64,000 bases of DNA from Rhizobium sp. P32RR-XVIII (GCF_012641395.1 NZ_JABAIH010000016.1:34439-98438), one strand, 5' to 3'. Counted from the stretch's first letter, positions 52,457-61,840 are shown. The notes: a model not told the origin generated them from the letters alone. Numbers and translations are program-made.

Positions 52457-53332
52457 TCAGGCAACCACGGCGTTCGGCCGGGCGCCAAGCTGTGCCGGAT
52501 CGGGCAGGCGACCCTCGAACCAGATGCCGGCTGCGGCAACGGACATGGCGCGGCCGTCATGAGCCACGTCGGGCACTTCCGTAAACTGCCAGTTGAAGCC
52601 GCAGTCCAGACGTTCGGCAGCAGCCTTCGCTTTTGCGAAATAGTTGCGCGCCCGCTGGAGACGGCCCGGGCCCTGCGCGATCGCCTCGGGCTGGGAAGGA
52701 AGATGGTCGGCCGTCGCCTCGCAATCCTTCAAACCAGCCATCACATGAAGAGGCGTTTCCAGCAATCGCTTGAGGTCGACCTCAGCGAGCCCGGTCTCGG
52801 CCAGGCCGGCAGGGAACGGCTTATCGAGCGTCGGTAGCGAGTACCAGCCGGCATTTGCGGCCGCTACCGCCTTGAAGGGGCCGAAGCCCACGAGCGACAC
52901 CATTCGGTGCAGGAATTGACTACCCGCGGAATGACCGAAGATACGCACCCGTCCTTCGGTGATCACGCCGGCCTCGACCAACGCCGCGGCGACCAGCGCC
53001 GGAACGTGGTAGATCCAGCTCGAAGGCGGGGTGACCAGTCCCCCGGCATCACGCACCATGCCGTCGTTATAGTTTTCGGCACCCTTGAAGTCCGCGTCGG
53101 GAAATGTCGGCGCCACGATCAAGAGGTCGTGCCGGTCGGCAGCCGGAATCCAAAAGTCGCGATACTCATCGCCGTTGCGCAGCATGCCGTGCTGGACGAA
53201 CACCACGTCCTTGCCCGGAGCGTAGCCGGCCGACTTGTAGGTATGGAGAATGATGCCACGGCCGGGCTGTCTATCAAACGTGAACGGAATTGCGTTGCGA
53301 CCATTGCGGTCAAGAAGCGTTTTCAAAGTCAT
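52457..53332 (-). CDS. Alpha/beta hydrolase
   Basis: 291 residues from ATG 53332; the open frame is longer, but its extension overlaps the ATPase gene and is not protein-like. GHSAGS is the nucleophile elbow (Ser at the centre), with DVVFVQHGMLRNGDEY as the oxyanion strand and the likely acid and His in the last third (DVAHDGRAM). Probably an esterase or amidase with polyhydroxyalkanoate-depolymerase-like topology. It lies just downstream of the ABC ATPases in the same operon. Confidence 0.78.
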   Translation of the reverse strand: MTLKTLLDRNGRNAIPFTFDRQPGRGIILHTYKSAGYAPGKDVVFVQHGMLRNGDEYRDFWIPAADRHDLLIVAPTFPDADFKGAENYNDGMVRDAGGLVTPPSSWIYHVPALVAAALVEAGVITEGRVRIFGHSAGSQFLHRMVSLVGFGPFKAVAAANAGWYSLPTLDKPFPAGLAETGLAEVDLKRLLETPLHVMAGLKDCEATADHLPSQPEAIAQGPGRLQRARNYFAKAKAAAERLDCGFNWQFTEVPDVAHDGRAMSVAAAGIWFEGRLPDPAQLGARPNAVVA

Positions 53333-53339
53333 ATGGGCC

Positions 53340-54380
53340 TCAATCGAAAAGGTGACAGGATACTGTTCGTCCAGGACCGATCGCACGCGGCAACGGTGCG
53401 TCGATGCGGCAGCGGGCGAGGGCGGCGGGACACCGCGGGTGGAAAGCGCAGCCGGTTGGCGGATGCAGCGGCGAGGGAAGCTCCCCCTTGACCGGATTGA
53501 ACGTGCGCCGGCGCTTCTTGACCGAAGGTATTTCGGCAAGGAGGGTGCGGGTGTAGGGGTGGGCCGGCTCGGCAAAAAGCTCGGCGGCGGGTCCGAGTTC
53601 GACAATCTTGCCCAGATACATGATCGCTACGCGATCGGCGATGTGATGCACGATCGAGAGGTCGTGACTGATAAACAGATAGGTCAGTGCCCGCTGCGCC
53701 CGCAGTTCGAGAAAAAGATTGATGACCTGCGCCTGGATGGAAACGTCGAGCGCGGCGATCGGCTCGTCGCAGACGAGAAATTCGGGCTCGACGATGAGCG
53801 CCCGGGCAATTCCGATCCGTTGACGTTGCCCGCCCGAGAACTGATGCGGATAGCGGCTGCGATAGGAAGGGTCTAGGCCGACCTCGGCGAGGGCTGCATC
53901 GACGCGTTCGCGAATGGCGAGTTTTCCCTTAGCCAGGCCATGGACCCGTAGCGGCTCGGCGAGGATATCGCCGACGCGCTGACGCGGATTGAGAGAGGCG
54001 TAAGGATCCTGGAAGATCATCTGGACGCCGAGCGTAAAATCCCGCCGGGCCTGGGTCGACAACTCGTCCAACCCCACATCGTTGTATCGGATCGTACCTT
54101 CGCTGGGCCGAATGATACCGCTGATCATTCGCCCGAGCGTTGACTTGCCGCAGCCGGACTCTCCGACGAGACCCAAGACCTCCCCACGGCGCACGGTCAA
54201 GTCGATTGAACGGACCGCGCGCACTTTCGAAATTTCCGGCGGGCGTCCGAGGAGCCCAAGCAGGCGCTCGGCAAAGAGCGGCTGCCGCGTGAAGGTGCAG
54301 CCTAGAGCATCGAGCTGGAGAATGGCTTGGGGAACAACTGCTCCAGGAGCTGCAGGATCTAATATGGGCGCGCCGTTCAT
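53340..54380 (-). CDS. Oligopeptide ABC transporter ATPase (OppF/DppF-like)
   Basis: 346 residues. Walker A GESGCGKST, signature FSGGQRQR, Walker B LVCDEPIAALD, H-loop SHDLSIV. The C-terminal oligopeptide/dipeptide extension with its Cys-containing end (HPPTGCAFHPRCPAALARC) identifies the Opp/Dpp group. Start overlaps the OppD-like stop by 4 bp. Confidence 0.9.
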   Translation of the reverse strand: MNGAPILDPAAPGAVVPQAILQLDALGCTFTRQPLFAERLLGLLGRPPEISKVRAVRSIDLTVRRGEVLGLVGESGCGKSTLGRMISGIIRPSEGTIRYNDVGLDELSTQARRDFTLGVQMIFQDPYASLNPRQRVGDILAEPLRVHGLAKGKLAIRERVDAALAEVGLDPSYRSRYPHQFSGGQRQRIGIARALIVEPEFLVCDEPIAALDVSIQAQVINLFLELRAQRALTYLFISHDLSIVHHIADRVAIMYLGKIVELGPAAELFAEPAHPYTRTLLAEIPSVKKRRRTFNPVKGELPSPLHPPTGCAFHPRCPAALARCRIDAPLPRAIGPGRTVSCHLFD

Positions 54381-55375
54381 GCGGTATACTCCGGTGCCAG
54401 GGGATGGTGGCAGCGCCAGACTTGACCGAGCGCGTTGGAGGTTTCAGGCGGCTGGGTGCTGCGACAGAGGTCGCTCGCGCGGCCGCAACGGGGGTGGAAG
54501 GCGCAACCTGCAGGCCTTGCGGCAAGCGGCGGAGCGGTGCCGTCTATCTGGCGCAGTTTCTCGCCGCGCGCCGTGTCTCCCGGCACAGAATTCAGGAGTC
54601 CAAGCGTATAGGGGTGACGAGGCCGGTCGAGGACATCATCGGTCATACCGATTTCGACAATTTCCCCGGCATACATGACGGCGATACGGTCGGCTAGTTC
54701 GGCGACGACACCGAGATCATGGGTGATCCAGATCATGGCCGTTCCAGTTTCACGCTGCAGCGCCTGCATTTCCGCGATGATCTGGCCTTGGATCGTCACA
54801 TCAAGGGCGGTCGTGGGCTCGTCGGCAATGATCAGGTCGGGGTTGTTCAACAGCGCGATGGCAATCGCCACCCGCTGGCGCATCCCGCCCGAGAGTTCGT
54901 GCGGATATTGCAAGATACGGGTCTCAGGCGAGGTGATACCAACCTTGCGCAAGCCCTCGATGCATTGGCGGCGGGCCTCGGTGGTGTCAATCGACGCGTG
55001 CTCCTGGATCGTCTCAATCATCTGCTCTCCGATGGTCAGAACCGGATTGAGCGTGGTCAAAGGGTCCTGGAAGATCATCGCAAGTGCCGCGCCCCGAAGC
55101 CTACGCTGTTCCTCGGGCGAAAGGGCAAGAAGGTTGTGGCCTTTGAAGATGACCTCGCCGCCGGTGATCTCTCCCGGCGGGTCGATCAGGCCAAGGATGG
55201 AAAAGCCGGCGACCGATTTGCCTGAACCTGATTCACCGACAAGGCCCAGGACCTCTCCGGCATTGAGCGTGAGGTTCAGCCCGTTCACGGCGGGCCAGGC
55301 TCCATCAAGATCGTGGAAGACGGTCTGCAGGTTTCTCACTTGAAGTACAGGGGGAACGGATTGGTTTTCAGTCAT
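54377..55375 (-). CDS. Oligopeptide ABC transporter ATPase (OppD/DppD-like)
   Basis: 332 residues. GESGSGKS, LSGGMRQR, IIADEPTTALD and THDLGVVAELAD are present, with the Cys-rich tail (AARPAGCAFHPRCGRASDLC) of the Opp/Dpp group. It pairs with the 53340 ATPase to energise the two permeases upstream in the operon. Overlaps the permease gene by 4 bp (ATGA). Confidence 0.9.
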   Translation of the reverse strand: MTENQSVPPVLQVRNLQTVFHDLDGAWPAVNGLNLTLNAGEVLGLVGESGSGKSVAGFSILGLIDPPGEITGGEVIFKGHNLLALSPEEQRRLRGAALAMIFQDPLTTLNPVLTIGEQMIETIQEHASIDTTEARRQCIEGLRKVGITSPETRILQYPHELSGGMRQRVAIAIALLNNPDLIIADEPTTALDVTIQGQIIAEMQALQRETGTAMIWITHDLGVVAELADRIAVMYAGEIVEIGMTDDVLDRPRHPYTLGLLNSVPGDTARGEKLRQIDGTAPPLAARPAGCAFHPRCGRASDLCRSTQPPETSNALGQVWRCHHPLAPEYTA

Positions 55376-56292
55376 GTGTGCTTCGGATCCAGTGCGGTCC
55401 GCATACGGTCACCCACGAGGTTGAGGGAGAAGATGAGGATTAGCAGCGCGATGCCGGGGTAGAAGCTGATCCAGTAGTCACCGCTCATCAGATAATCGAA
55501 GCCGGTTGCGACGAGGAGCCCGAGCGACGGCTGCGTTACCGGCACGCCGATTCCGAGGAATGAGAGCGTCGCCTCAAGAGTGATAGCCGAGGCGACCTGC
55601 ACCGTGGCGACGACCAGAACCGCATTCAGACTGTTCGGCATGATATGCCGGAACATGATCCGGCGCTGTGGGTAGGCGAGATTGTAGGCGGCTTCGACAT
55701 ACTCCTTCGTGCGTTCGCTGAGTGCTGCCGACCGCATAATCCGGGCATAATTGGCCCATTGCACCACGACGATGGCGATGATGACCTTGTCGACGCCGCG
55801 TCCGATGACGGCCAGCATGACCAGTGCCACGAGGATGGTGGGAAACCCGAGGATGAAGTCAACGAGCCGCATCAGCAAGGAATCGATGCGCCCGCCCAAC
55901 ACCGCCGCAACGAGGCCGACCGTCACGCCAACCACGAGCGAGATCGCGGTGGCGATCAGGCCGACGAACAGGCTGATGCGCATGCCATAGAAGATAGCGG
56001 ATAGAAGATCGCGCCCCTGACTATCGGTGCCAAGCCAGTATGTGGTTCCATCCATGCCCTGCGACCCGGGCGCCAGGCGGCTGTCCATGACGCTGAAGGA
56101 ACTGAGATCATACGGATCCTGCTGCGCTAGCAAGGGCAGCAACAATCCGATCACCACGATTGCGGCAAGCGCGATGAGTGCACTGCGGACATTGGGGCGG
56201 CGCTTCAATCGAGCCAGGATCGCCCGTCGGGCGGGTGTGTCGATCAAAGGCGAACGCAATGCCTCGGTCTTGGGCGGGCGAGAGGATTTCAT
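55372..56292 (-). CDS. Dipeptide/oligopeptide ABC permease (DppC/OppC-like)
   Basis: 306 residues from ATG 56292; the longer open frame upstream only shadows the neighbouring gene. About six helices, with an N-terminal cytoplasmic stretch, and the EAA loop VEAAYNLAYPQRRIMFRHIM. GTDSQGRDLLSAIFYGMRIS is the DppC signature. The ATG lies in an ATGA overlap with the DppB stop. Confidence 0.9.
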   Translation of the reverse strand: MKSSRPPKTEALRSPLIDTPARRAILARLKRRPNVRSALIALAAIVVIGLLLPLLAQQDPYDLSSFSVMDSRLAPGSQGMDGTTYWLGTDSQGRDLLSAIFYGMRISLFVGLIATAISLVVGVTVGLVAAVLGGRIDSLLMRLVDFILGFPTILVALVMLAVIGRGVDKVIIAIVVVQWANYARIMRSAALSERTKEYVEAAYNLAYPQRRIMFRHIMPNSLNAVLVVATVQVASAITLEATLSFLGIGVPVTQPSLGLLVATGFDYLMSGDYWISFYPGIALLILIFSLNLVGDRMRTALDPKHT

Positions 56293-57266
56293 GAGACGCC
56301 TCCGACCAGCTTCACGCGCGGGTCGAGTGCCGCATAGGCGAAGTCCACCAGCAGGTTCACCGTGACGAAGATGAACGTCACAAGCATCACATAGGAGACG
56401 ATGACAGGGCGATCGAGCTGATAGATGCTGGTGATCAGCAGCTTGCCCATGCCGGGCCATGCGAAGACCGTCTCCGTGATCGTCGAGAAAGCGATCAGCG
56501 AGCCGAATTCCACCCCCATGACGGTTATGATCGGGATCAGGATGTTGCGCAGGATGTGCCGGCGCACGATGCGCTTGTTGGTCACGCCTTTGGCCCGAGC
56601 GAATCTGACATAATCCTGGTTGCGGGCCTCGGCCGCGCCGGCGGCCGTCAACCGGATCATCAGGGCGATGTTCGGGATCGAAAGGTTCAGGATCGGCATC
56701 GCCAGATGCCGGAGACCGTCGTAGGTCAGGAAGCTGAAGGGAATACCGAGAACAGACACTGTCTGCCCGCGACCAGAAGCTGGTAGCAGGTGAAGCCAGA
56801 CAGCGAAGATGAGGATGAGAACCATGCCTTTCCAGAAGCTTGGGATTGAATAGCCGAAGATTGACCCGGTCATCACCGCCCGGGCCGCGCGGGTGCCGTC
56901 ATGCAGGCCTACCCAGAGACCGATTGGAATGCCGACAGTGCTAGCGACAAGGAGCGAGAGAACGACGAGTTCTAAAGTCGCGGGCATTCGGCCAAGGATG
57001 ACGCGTAGCGCAGGCTCCCCGTGGACGAATGAGGTCCCCATGTCGCCGTGCAAGGCGTTCCAGAGGAAGGTCAGGTACTGGGTCCAGATCGGCTGATCGA
57101 GGCCGAGCCGCGCGATCAGTTCCTGTCGCTCGAGCTGTGTTGCCTCAGGACTGATGAGAAGATCGGCCGGGTTGCCGACCGCATAAACCGCGAGGAACAC
57201 GGCCACGGAGACGGCAAGGAGGACTGCCATGCTCTGCAGAAGCCGCTGGATTGTGTAGAGGGTCAT
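56289..57266 (-). CDS. Dipeptide/oligopeptide ABC permease (DppB/OppB-like)
   Basis: 325 residues. N-terminal helix LLQSMAVLLAVSVAVFLAVY, then the DppB EAA loop NQDYVRFARAKGVTNKRIVR and EFGSLIAFSTITETVFAWPG. It is the second gene of the transporter after the binding protein. Together with the DppC-like permease it forms the membrane channel. Confidence 0.9.
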   Translation of the reverse strand: MTLYTIQRLLQSMAVLLAVSVAVFLAVYAVGNPADLLISPEATQLERQELIARLGLDQPIWTQYLTFLWNALHGDMGTSFVHGEPALRVILGRMPATLELVVLSLLVASTVGIPIGLWVGLHDGTRAARAVMTGSIFGYSIPSFWKGMVLILIFAVWLHLLPASGRGQTVSVLGIPFSFLTYDGLRHLAMPILNLSIPNIALMIRLTAAGAAEARNQDYVRFARAKGVTNKRIVRRHILRNILIPIITVMGVEFGSLIAFSTITETVFAWPGMGKLLITSIYQLDRPVIVSYVMLVTFIFVTVNLLVDFAYAALDPRVKLVGGVS

Positions 57267-57295
57267 ATCAGCCCGTCCGGATGCAGGGGAGAGAG

Positions 57296-57317
57296 CCCGG
57301 CGCCGTGAGGCGCCGGG
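57296..57317 (-). terminator. Hairpin after the peptide-binding-protein gene
   Basis: CCCGGCGCC and GGCGCCGGG pair perfectly around the tetraloop GTGA, 21 bp past the stop of the binding-protein gene and before dppB. No T-run. Same placement as at 6748 and 12984. Confidence 0.55.
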
Positions 57318-57338
57318 TGCGGTCGCAAACCTGGCCGG

Positions 57339-58958
57339 TCAGTTCGCTTTATCCGAAGTGATGTCAAAGGCCAGTGTGTACTGGTCCATGCGCCCGGTAT
57401 AGTGCAGCCCCTTGCGGAACGCCCAGAGCGTGCTTTCGAAATGCAGCGGGATGAAGCCGACCTTGTCGACCGCCATCTGTGTTGCCTGGCGCAGGAGTTC
57501 AGCGCGCTTGGTTTCATCGACAGTCGAGATCGCCTGGACTAGCACATGGTCAAACGCAGGGTCGGACCAGGCGCCGTAATTCGAGGCGCCGATGCCGAGC
57601 TCGTCGTTGTCGGTCGTCACGTATTGCCGCAAGAACGAGGCCGCGCCGCCCTGAGTCGAGCCCCAGCCGCCCATCGCGAAGCTGAAATCCCGCTTGGCGC
57701 GCCGTGTGAAAAAGATGGAACCATTCATCGCATCGACCTTCGCCTTGATACCGACGCGAGTAAGGTACTGCGCCACCGCCTGCGCAACCTGCGAATCGTT
57801 GATGTAGCGGTCATTGGTTGCATGCAGCGTGAGCCCGAACCCATTCGGATAGCCGGCTTCGGCAAGGAGTTTCTTGGCCCCCTCCGGGTCATATTTTATC
57901 GGCTTGGGATCCGCCAGTGCCCCGGACATCGTGGTGGGTACGAATTGATAGGCGGGTTCTGCGAAGCCATCCATGATCCGGTCGACGATTGCCTGCCTGT
58001 CGATCGCCATCGACATGGCCTTGCGTACGCGCTCGTCCTGCAACGGATTTGAGCCGTCCTTGGTCTCCACGAACGGACTGTGATCGCGCCCGATGTCCAT
58101 CTGCAGAAAAATCACACGGCTTGATGGCTTCGACGTATAATCCAGTTCGGGGCGTTGCTTGATCTGGGCGATGTCGCGGGCGGCAGGACCTTCGATCACG
58201 TCATAATCGCCCGAGAGCAAGCCGGCGAGGCGGGGGCCGGCGGCCGGCACTGGGACGAACTTTACGTGTTCCCATTCAGGGGCCTTGCCGAAATAGCTTG
58301 CGTTGCGGCTCAGCGTGATGCTTGCGCCCTTATCGAACTTGCTGAGCACAAAAGGTCCCGTGCCAATGGCCGCCTTGCCGGTATTGAAGTCGTCAATCCC
58401 GGGCCAAGCGCCGGTAACGCCACATTTATTTGCAAGGTCAAAGCTGATCTTGCCGTGATCGACGATCCGGTCGCTGAGGATCGCGATCTCGGACAGAAGT
58501 TCCGGCAAAAGCGGCTCTACCGCCTTGGTGGTGATGCGCAGCGTGTGGGAGTCTGGTGCTTCGACGGAAGCGAAGTTCCTGACGTCATCGGAGAACGAGG
58601 CGTTGACGCTGCCCTCGTTGTTCATGACCCGGCAAAACGTGAAGATGACATCATCGGCGTTGAAGTCCGATCCATCGGAGAACTTCACGTCGTCGCGCAG
58701 GTTAAAAACCCAGGTATGATCGTTCTCCGGCTTCCAGGACTTGGCAAGGCCGGGCTTCACGATTTGGTTCTCGTCGAATACGCCCAGGGCGGAGAAGATA
58801 TGATCGGCCAGAGCATTGTTCGGAGATACGTCGTGGTAATGCGGGTCTGCGGCCGTCGGCTCGGAAGCCAGTCCGATGGTAATGTCCTTTGCCTGCCCTA
58901 CGCTGATCCCGAGCAGGAGAAACGCAGCCGCGCTTGTCGCCCAACGAAATGTCTTCAC
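57339..58958 (-). CDS. Peptide ABC transporter substrate-binding protein (DppA-like)
   Basis: 539 residues. Signal peptide FRWATSAAAFLLLGISVGQA; mature SBP_bac_5 fold with IGLASEPTAADPHYHDVSPN, LAKSWKPENDHTWVFNLRDD and the usual FGLTLHATND and GGWGSTQGG regions. First gene of the minus-strand operon, opposite the RpiR regulator. It binds a peptide, glutathione, nickel complex or similar ligand; the downstream M20 enzymes favour an acyl- or peptidyl-amino acid. Confidence 0.9.
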   Translation of the reverse strand: MKTFRWATSAAAFLLLGISVGQAKDITIGLASEPTAADPHYHDVSPNNALADHIFSALGVFDENQIVKPGLAKSWKPENDHTWVFNLRDDVKFSDGSDFNADDVIFTFCRVMNNEGSVNASFSDDVRNFASVEAPDSHTLRITTKAVEPLLPELLSEIAILSDRIVDHGKISFDLANKCGVTGAWPGIDDFNTGKAAIGTGPFVLSKFDKGASITLSRNASYFGKAPEWEHVKFVPVPAAGPRLAGLLSGDYDVIEGPAARDIAQIKQRPELDYTSKPSSRVIFLQMDIGRDHSPFVETKDGSNPLQDERVRKAMSMAIDRQAIVDRIMDGFAEPAYQFVPTTMSGALADPKPIKYDPEGAKKLLAEAGYPNGFGLTLHATNDRYINDSQVAQAVAQYLTRVGIKAKVDAMNGSIFFTRRAKRDFSFAMGGWGSTQGGAASFLRQYVTTDNDELGIGASNYGAWSDPAFDHVLVQAISTVDETKRAELLRQATQMAVDKVGFIPLHFESTLWAFRKGLHYTGRMDQYTLAFDITSDKAN

Positions 58959-59026
58959 CTTAGTATCCCTCCGTTTGTGCCCGCCTTTGCGCTAGGCTGT
59001 TTCGTCGCAGGTTGACGAATTATTTT

Positions 59027-59042
59027 TTTCATCGCAATGAAA
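59027..59042. promoter_or_regulatory. RpiR operator candidate
   Basis: TTTCAT-CGCA-ATGAAA is a perfect inverted repeat with a 4-bp spacer, followed after TCC by another ATGAAAA half-site. RpiR/MurR-type regulators typically bind such T/A-rich repeats. It lies between the two divergent genes, 69 bp from the binding-protein start and 39 bp from the RpiR start, placed to control both. Confidence 0.5.
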
Positions 59043-59080
59043 TCCATGAAAATCGTGTAAGTCAAGGGGGTGGGATAGTG

Positions 59081-59938
59081 ATGGACCGAGTGTACTATTC
59101 CGAGGTCGCGCAATTGGTCGCGAAGGCCTATGATCGGCTAAGCCCGGGTCATAGGCGCATTGCCGAATTTATTCTTCAGCATCCGGCCGAGGCGGCCATG
59201 CTCAACAACGTCGAGCTAGCGGCGCGTTGCGAGGTCTCAAATGCCACGGCGAACCGCTTTCCCAAAGCATTGGGATTTCCCGGATTTGCCGAATTCCGCA
59301 GTTCGCAACGCGATGCTCTACGCACAGACTTATCGCCCGCCAACAAACTGCGGGACGAAATCGACGAGAGCGCGAGCCATTTCGAAGTGATCCGCAATGG
59401 GCTGCAGCAGGACCTGGGCAATCTGGAGACGACGCTGGCAGGGATTGATGAGGCGAGCTGCGCGCGCGCGGTCGAGCTGATCCTGAGTGCGGAACGAATT
59501 TTCGCCTATGGCGCGGGACTCAGCCGGTACATCGCGGGACTGTTGATCCACGGCCTCGAGCCCTTCTGTCGGGGCAACGCGACGGACATCGGCGCCGCAG
59601 GCGGCGCCAACTCCGCGCTACGTCGAGTGGTGCATTGTAATAAAAAGGATCTGCTTATTATCGCTTCTTTTCCGCGCTACGCCGCTGATACGCTCGAAAT
59701 CGCTAAAATCGGCCGCGAGAACGACGCGACGATCATTTGCCTGACAGACCGCCCGACGAGTCCTTTGTCGAAATACGCTGACATCGTCTTCTACGCTCAG
59801 GCCGACCGGAAGCTACTGCCCAACTCAGTCACCGCAGCGGTGGCGCTGGCCGAAGGAATTATAGCCGCCGTGGCAAACCGCCGGTCCGAGGGTATCAACG
59901 TGCACATGCGGCTGGCCGAGAACCAGCGTCAGGACTAA
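59081..59938 (+). CDS. RpiR-family transcriptional regulator
   Basis: 285 residues from ATG 59081 (GGGGTGGGATAGTG upstream; the open frame starts at 59012). HTH_6 at about 10-75 (YDRLSPGHRRIAEFILQHPA, NNVELAARCEVSNATANRFP), then a SIS sugar-phosphate domain (ERIFAYGAGLSRYIAGLLIH, IIASFPRYAADTLEIAKIGR). Divergent from the dppA-like gene; likely its regulator. The SIS ligand might be an amino-sugar phosphate rather than a peptide. Confidence 0.87.
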   Translation: MDRVYYSEVAQLVAKAYDRLSPGHRRIAEFILQHPAEAAMLNNVELAARCEVSNATANRFPKALGFPGFAEFRSSQRDALRTDLSPANKLRDEIDESASHFEVIRNGLQQDLGNLETTLAGIDEASCARAVELILSAERIFAYGAGLSRYIAGLLIHGLEPFCRGNATDIGAAGGANSALRRVVHCNKKDLLIIASFPRYAADTLEIAKIGRENDATIICLTDRPTSPLSKYADIVFYAQADRKLLPNSVTAAVALAEGIIAAVANRRSEGINVHMRLAENQRQD

Positions 59939-60268
59939 AGCGTCGGGAAGAGAGTTAGGGCAAAGTCGCCCGGAATCCAAAATGGGATCGTAGGCCCTCC
60001 GGAAGACCTGCCTTGCCGTTTACTGTCGTGAAGGCCAGTCCGTCAGCCACCAGTCCAGCGTTTATAGTGTTCCTGAATCCTAATATTCAATCAACGGCGG
60101 TCCCATACCTTCAGAAACGGTAAGCCGCCCATCTTTGCCGCTTCTTCGGCGACCTGCTCGCATGACCGTGGCTCGAGCCAATCGCAATCAGACAAAAGAT
60201 TGCACATAGTAGGCTATCTGCTCCGCTCAGCTCGAATGGAGACAATCTAGCGTATGGCGCTGATTTCG
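59939..60268. other. Intergenic, no gene seen
   Basis: About 330 bp between the RpiR gene and the LigD remnant. Nothing stands out except short frames; the RpiR transcript must end here. Confidence 0.35.
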
Positions 60269-60949
60269 CTAGTCGAGCCGGAAGACGTCGGCATTGTCCT
60301 GGCGTTCTCGTAAGCCCTTGTAGGATGGATGGCGCAGTTTTCCGTCCGTCGTCCAGGCGCGAAACTCGATCTCGGCGATCAGGGTGGGCTCGACCCAGAC
60401 AACATCGGTACTTCCGGAACAGGGCAGGGGCGGCTGCTTTCGCTTCCAGCGCAGCTTATCCAGCATCTTGCGCAATTTGATGGCCTCGGCTTCCTTGAAT
60501 CCCGTGCCAACGCTTCCGACGTGGACGAGATCGGCATTGCGATAGGCAGCAAGCACCAACGAGCCGAAGCCGGCAGGGGGCGCCGATGACATCTCATAGC
60601 CGACGATGAAAAAAGCTTCGCTCTGCACGCATTTGACTTTCACCCAATCTCCGGTCCGGCCGGAGCGATAGGGCTGATCAAAATGCTTGCCGACGATCCC
60701 TTCCAAGCCGAGGCCGCAGACATGCTCGAGCAGGACGGCGGGATCGGCGTCGAGTGTCTCCGATAGACGGATGGCACCGTCCTTGCCGTCCAGCGTGTCT
60801 TCGAGGAGGTGCCGGCGCGAACGGAATTCGACACCGCGAAGATCGTGCCCGTCCAGATAGATGAGATCGAAAGCGTAGAGGATGGCGTCCGAGGCACGGT
60901 TTCCGGGCTTCTTGTCGGACGCGCCCAGCGGGAAGGAGACGTTGTTCAT
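60269..60949 (-). pseudogene. LigD-type ATP-dependent DNA ligase, C-terminal part
   Basis: 226 residues: LYAFDLIYLDGHDLRGVEFR, GLGLEGIVGKHFDQPYRSGR and TGDWVKVKC are motifs IIIa, IV and V of the LigD ligase, followed by the OB domain (IVGYEMS, LVLAAYRN). The N-terminus with the nucleotidyl-Lys motif is missing; the first 20 residues from ATG 60949 are not conserved. So it cannot seal nicks by itself. Probably one of several LigD genes in such replicons, now decaying. Confidence 0.65.
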
Positions 60950-61011
60950 CTCGTCGCACAGCAGCTGTTATGGCGGAGGCCATGTAGGAGGTCGAAGCTG
61001 CTCTACCAATT

Positions 61012-61485
61012 TTATCGATCACTCGCGAACTCCACCGATGATATTTCGACCGACCAGTCCAGTTCCTGCGGTGTCAATTTTTCCGGCAAAGTCTGCAGGC
61101 CTCTATATTGGTTCAGCGCCCAGCAGTCGTCGTAGGTGCCGCCAGGCGCGATAATTTTATAGCTCGTGAGATAATCGGAATAATACTCGACGCTAAACCC
61201 GCGACGTTTTGCGATCAGTTGGAAGCGAACGACATCCACCTGCTGCTTCGAACCGTTGAGAAGCCGGACGAAAACTGGCTTAGCGGGGTCGACGCATCCG
61301 TCAGCCCCACTGCTTGTACCTTTGATCGAGGTAATCGATCCATCACGGCTGGACTGCTGGAAGTAGATGAAGGTTGCAATGCCAATGCCCACGGCACCCA
61401 GAGCGGTGATGGCAATCAGTGTCGGTCTTGGAAACAGAAAGAAGAAGACCACAACGATCACCACCGCGACTATCAGTACAATCAT
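61012..61485 (-). CDS. Membrane-anchored hypothetical protein
   Basis: 157 residues from ATG 61485. Two helices at the N-terminus (VLIVAVVIVVVFFFLFP, then LIAITALGAVGIGIATFIYF), then a beta-rich domain (PVFVRLLNGSKQQVDVVRFQ, YKIIAPGGTYDDCW). Looks like a small rhizobial multi-TM/immunoglobulin-like protein. No name known. It is upstream of the LigD remnant on the same strand. Confidence 0.6.
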   Translation of the reverse strand: MIVLIVAVVIVVVFFFLFPRPTLIAITALGAVGIGIATFIYFQQSSRDGSITSIKGTSSGADGCVDPAKPVFVRLLNGSKQQVDVVRFQLIAKRRGFSVEYYSDYLTSYKIIAPGGTYDDCWALNQYRGLQTLPEKLTPQELDWSVEISSVEFASDR

Positions 61486-61678
61486 ATGGCGGTTCTCGTT
61501 TCTTTACTTTCGTACCATCGAATGGACAATGTAATTTCTGGGGCCTTGATAGTCGTTTAGCGTTTGGCCGCTTGCATCAGTCGCGAGCGTCATGTTTTGC
61601 CATCTCAACATGTAGGTGTTCGTTGCTTGGGCTGCCAGCCGGTTTTGGGGATGCCGAACGTATCAAAGGAATTTGAGA

Positions 61679-61840
61679 TTGAGCACAGCGTTCACCAAGG
61701 AAGAAAGTGCCGAAACGGCGTCGGAAATTCTGCTGCCCGACCGCACAATTTCACCCCACCCGAACCTTGTTACGGAAGCGGGATTTAAAGCGTTGGAATT
61801 GCAGCTCCAAATAGCTCGCGAAGCCTACGATGCCGCAAGT
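61679..61840 (+). pseudogene. GreA/Rnk-like protein, N-terminal part
   Basis: From TTG 61679 (AAAGGAATTTGAGA upstream): STAFTKEESAETASEILLPD, RTISPHPNLVTEAGFKALE, then LQLQIAREAYDAA. That is the opening of the GreA/GreB-family proteins of Rhizobiales (STAF.KE.......LPDRPISPHPNLVT..GL..I). After AYDAA (about 61840) the similarity ends and the C-terminal domain is missing, apparently where the IS110 element begins. The frame itself continues to 62110. Confidence 0.6.

Noticed and set aside
52457..53605. 382-residue version of the alpha/beta hydrolase
   Set aside because: The extra 91 residues overlap the ATPase gene and are Pro/Ser/Arg-rich; the ATG at 53332 starts the domain.
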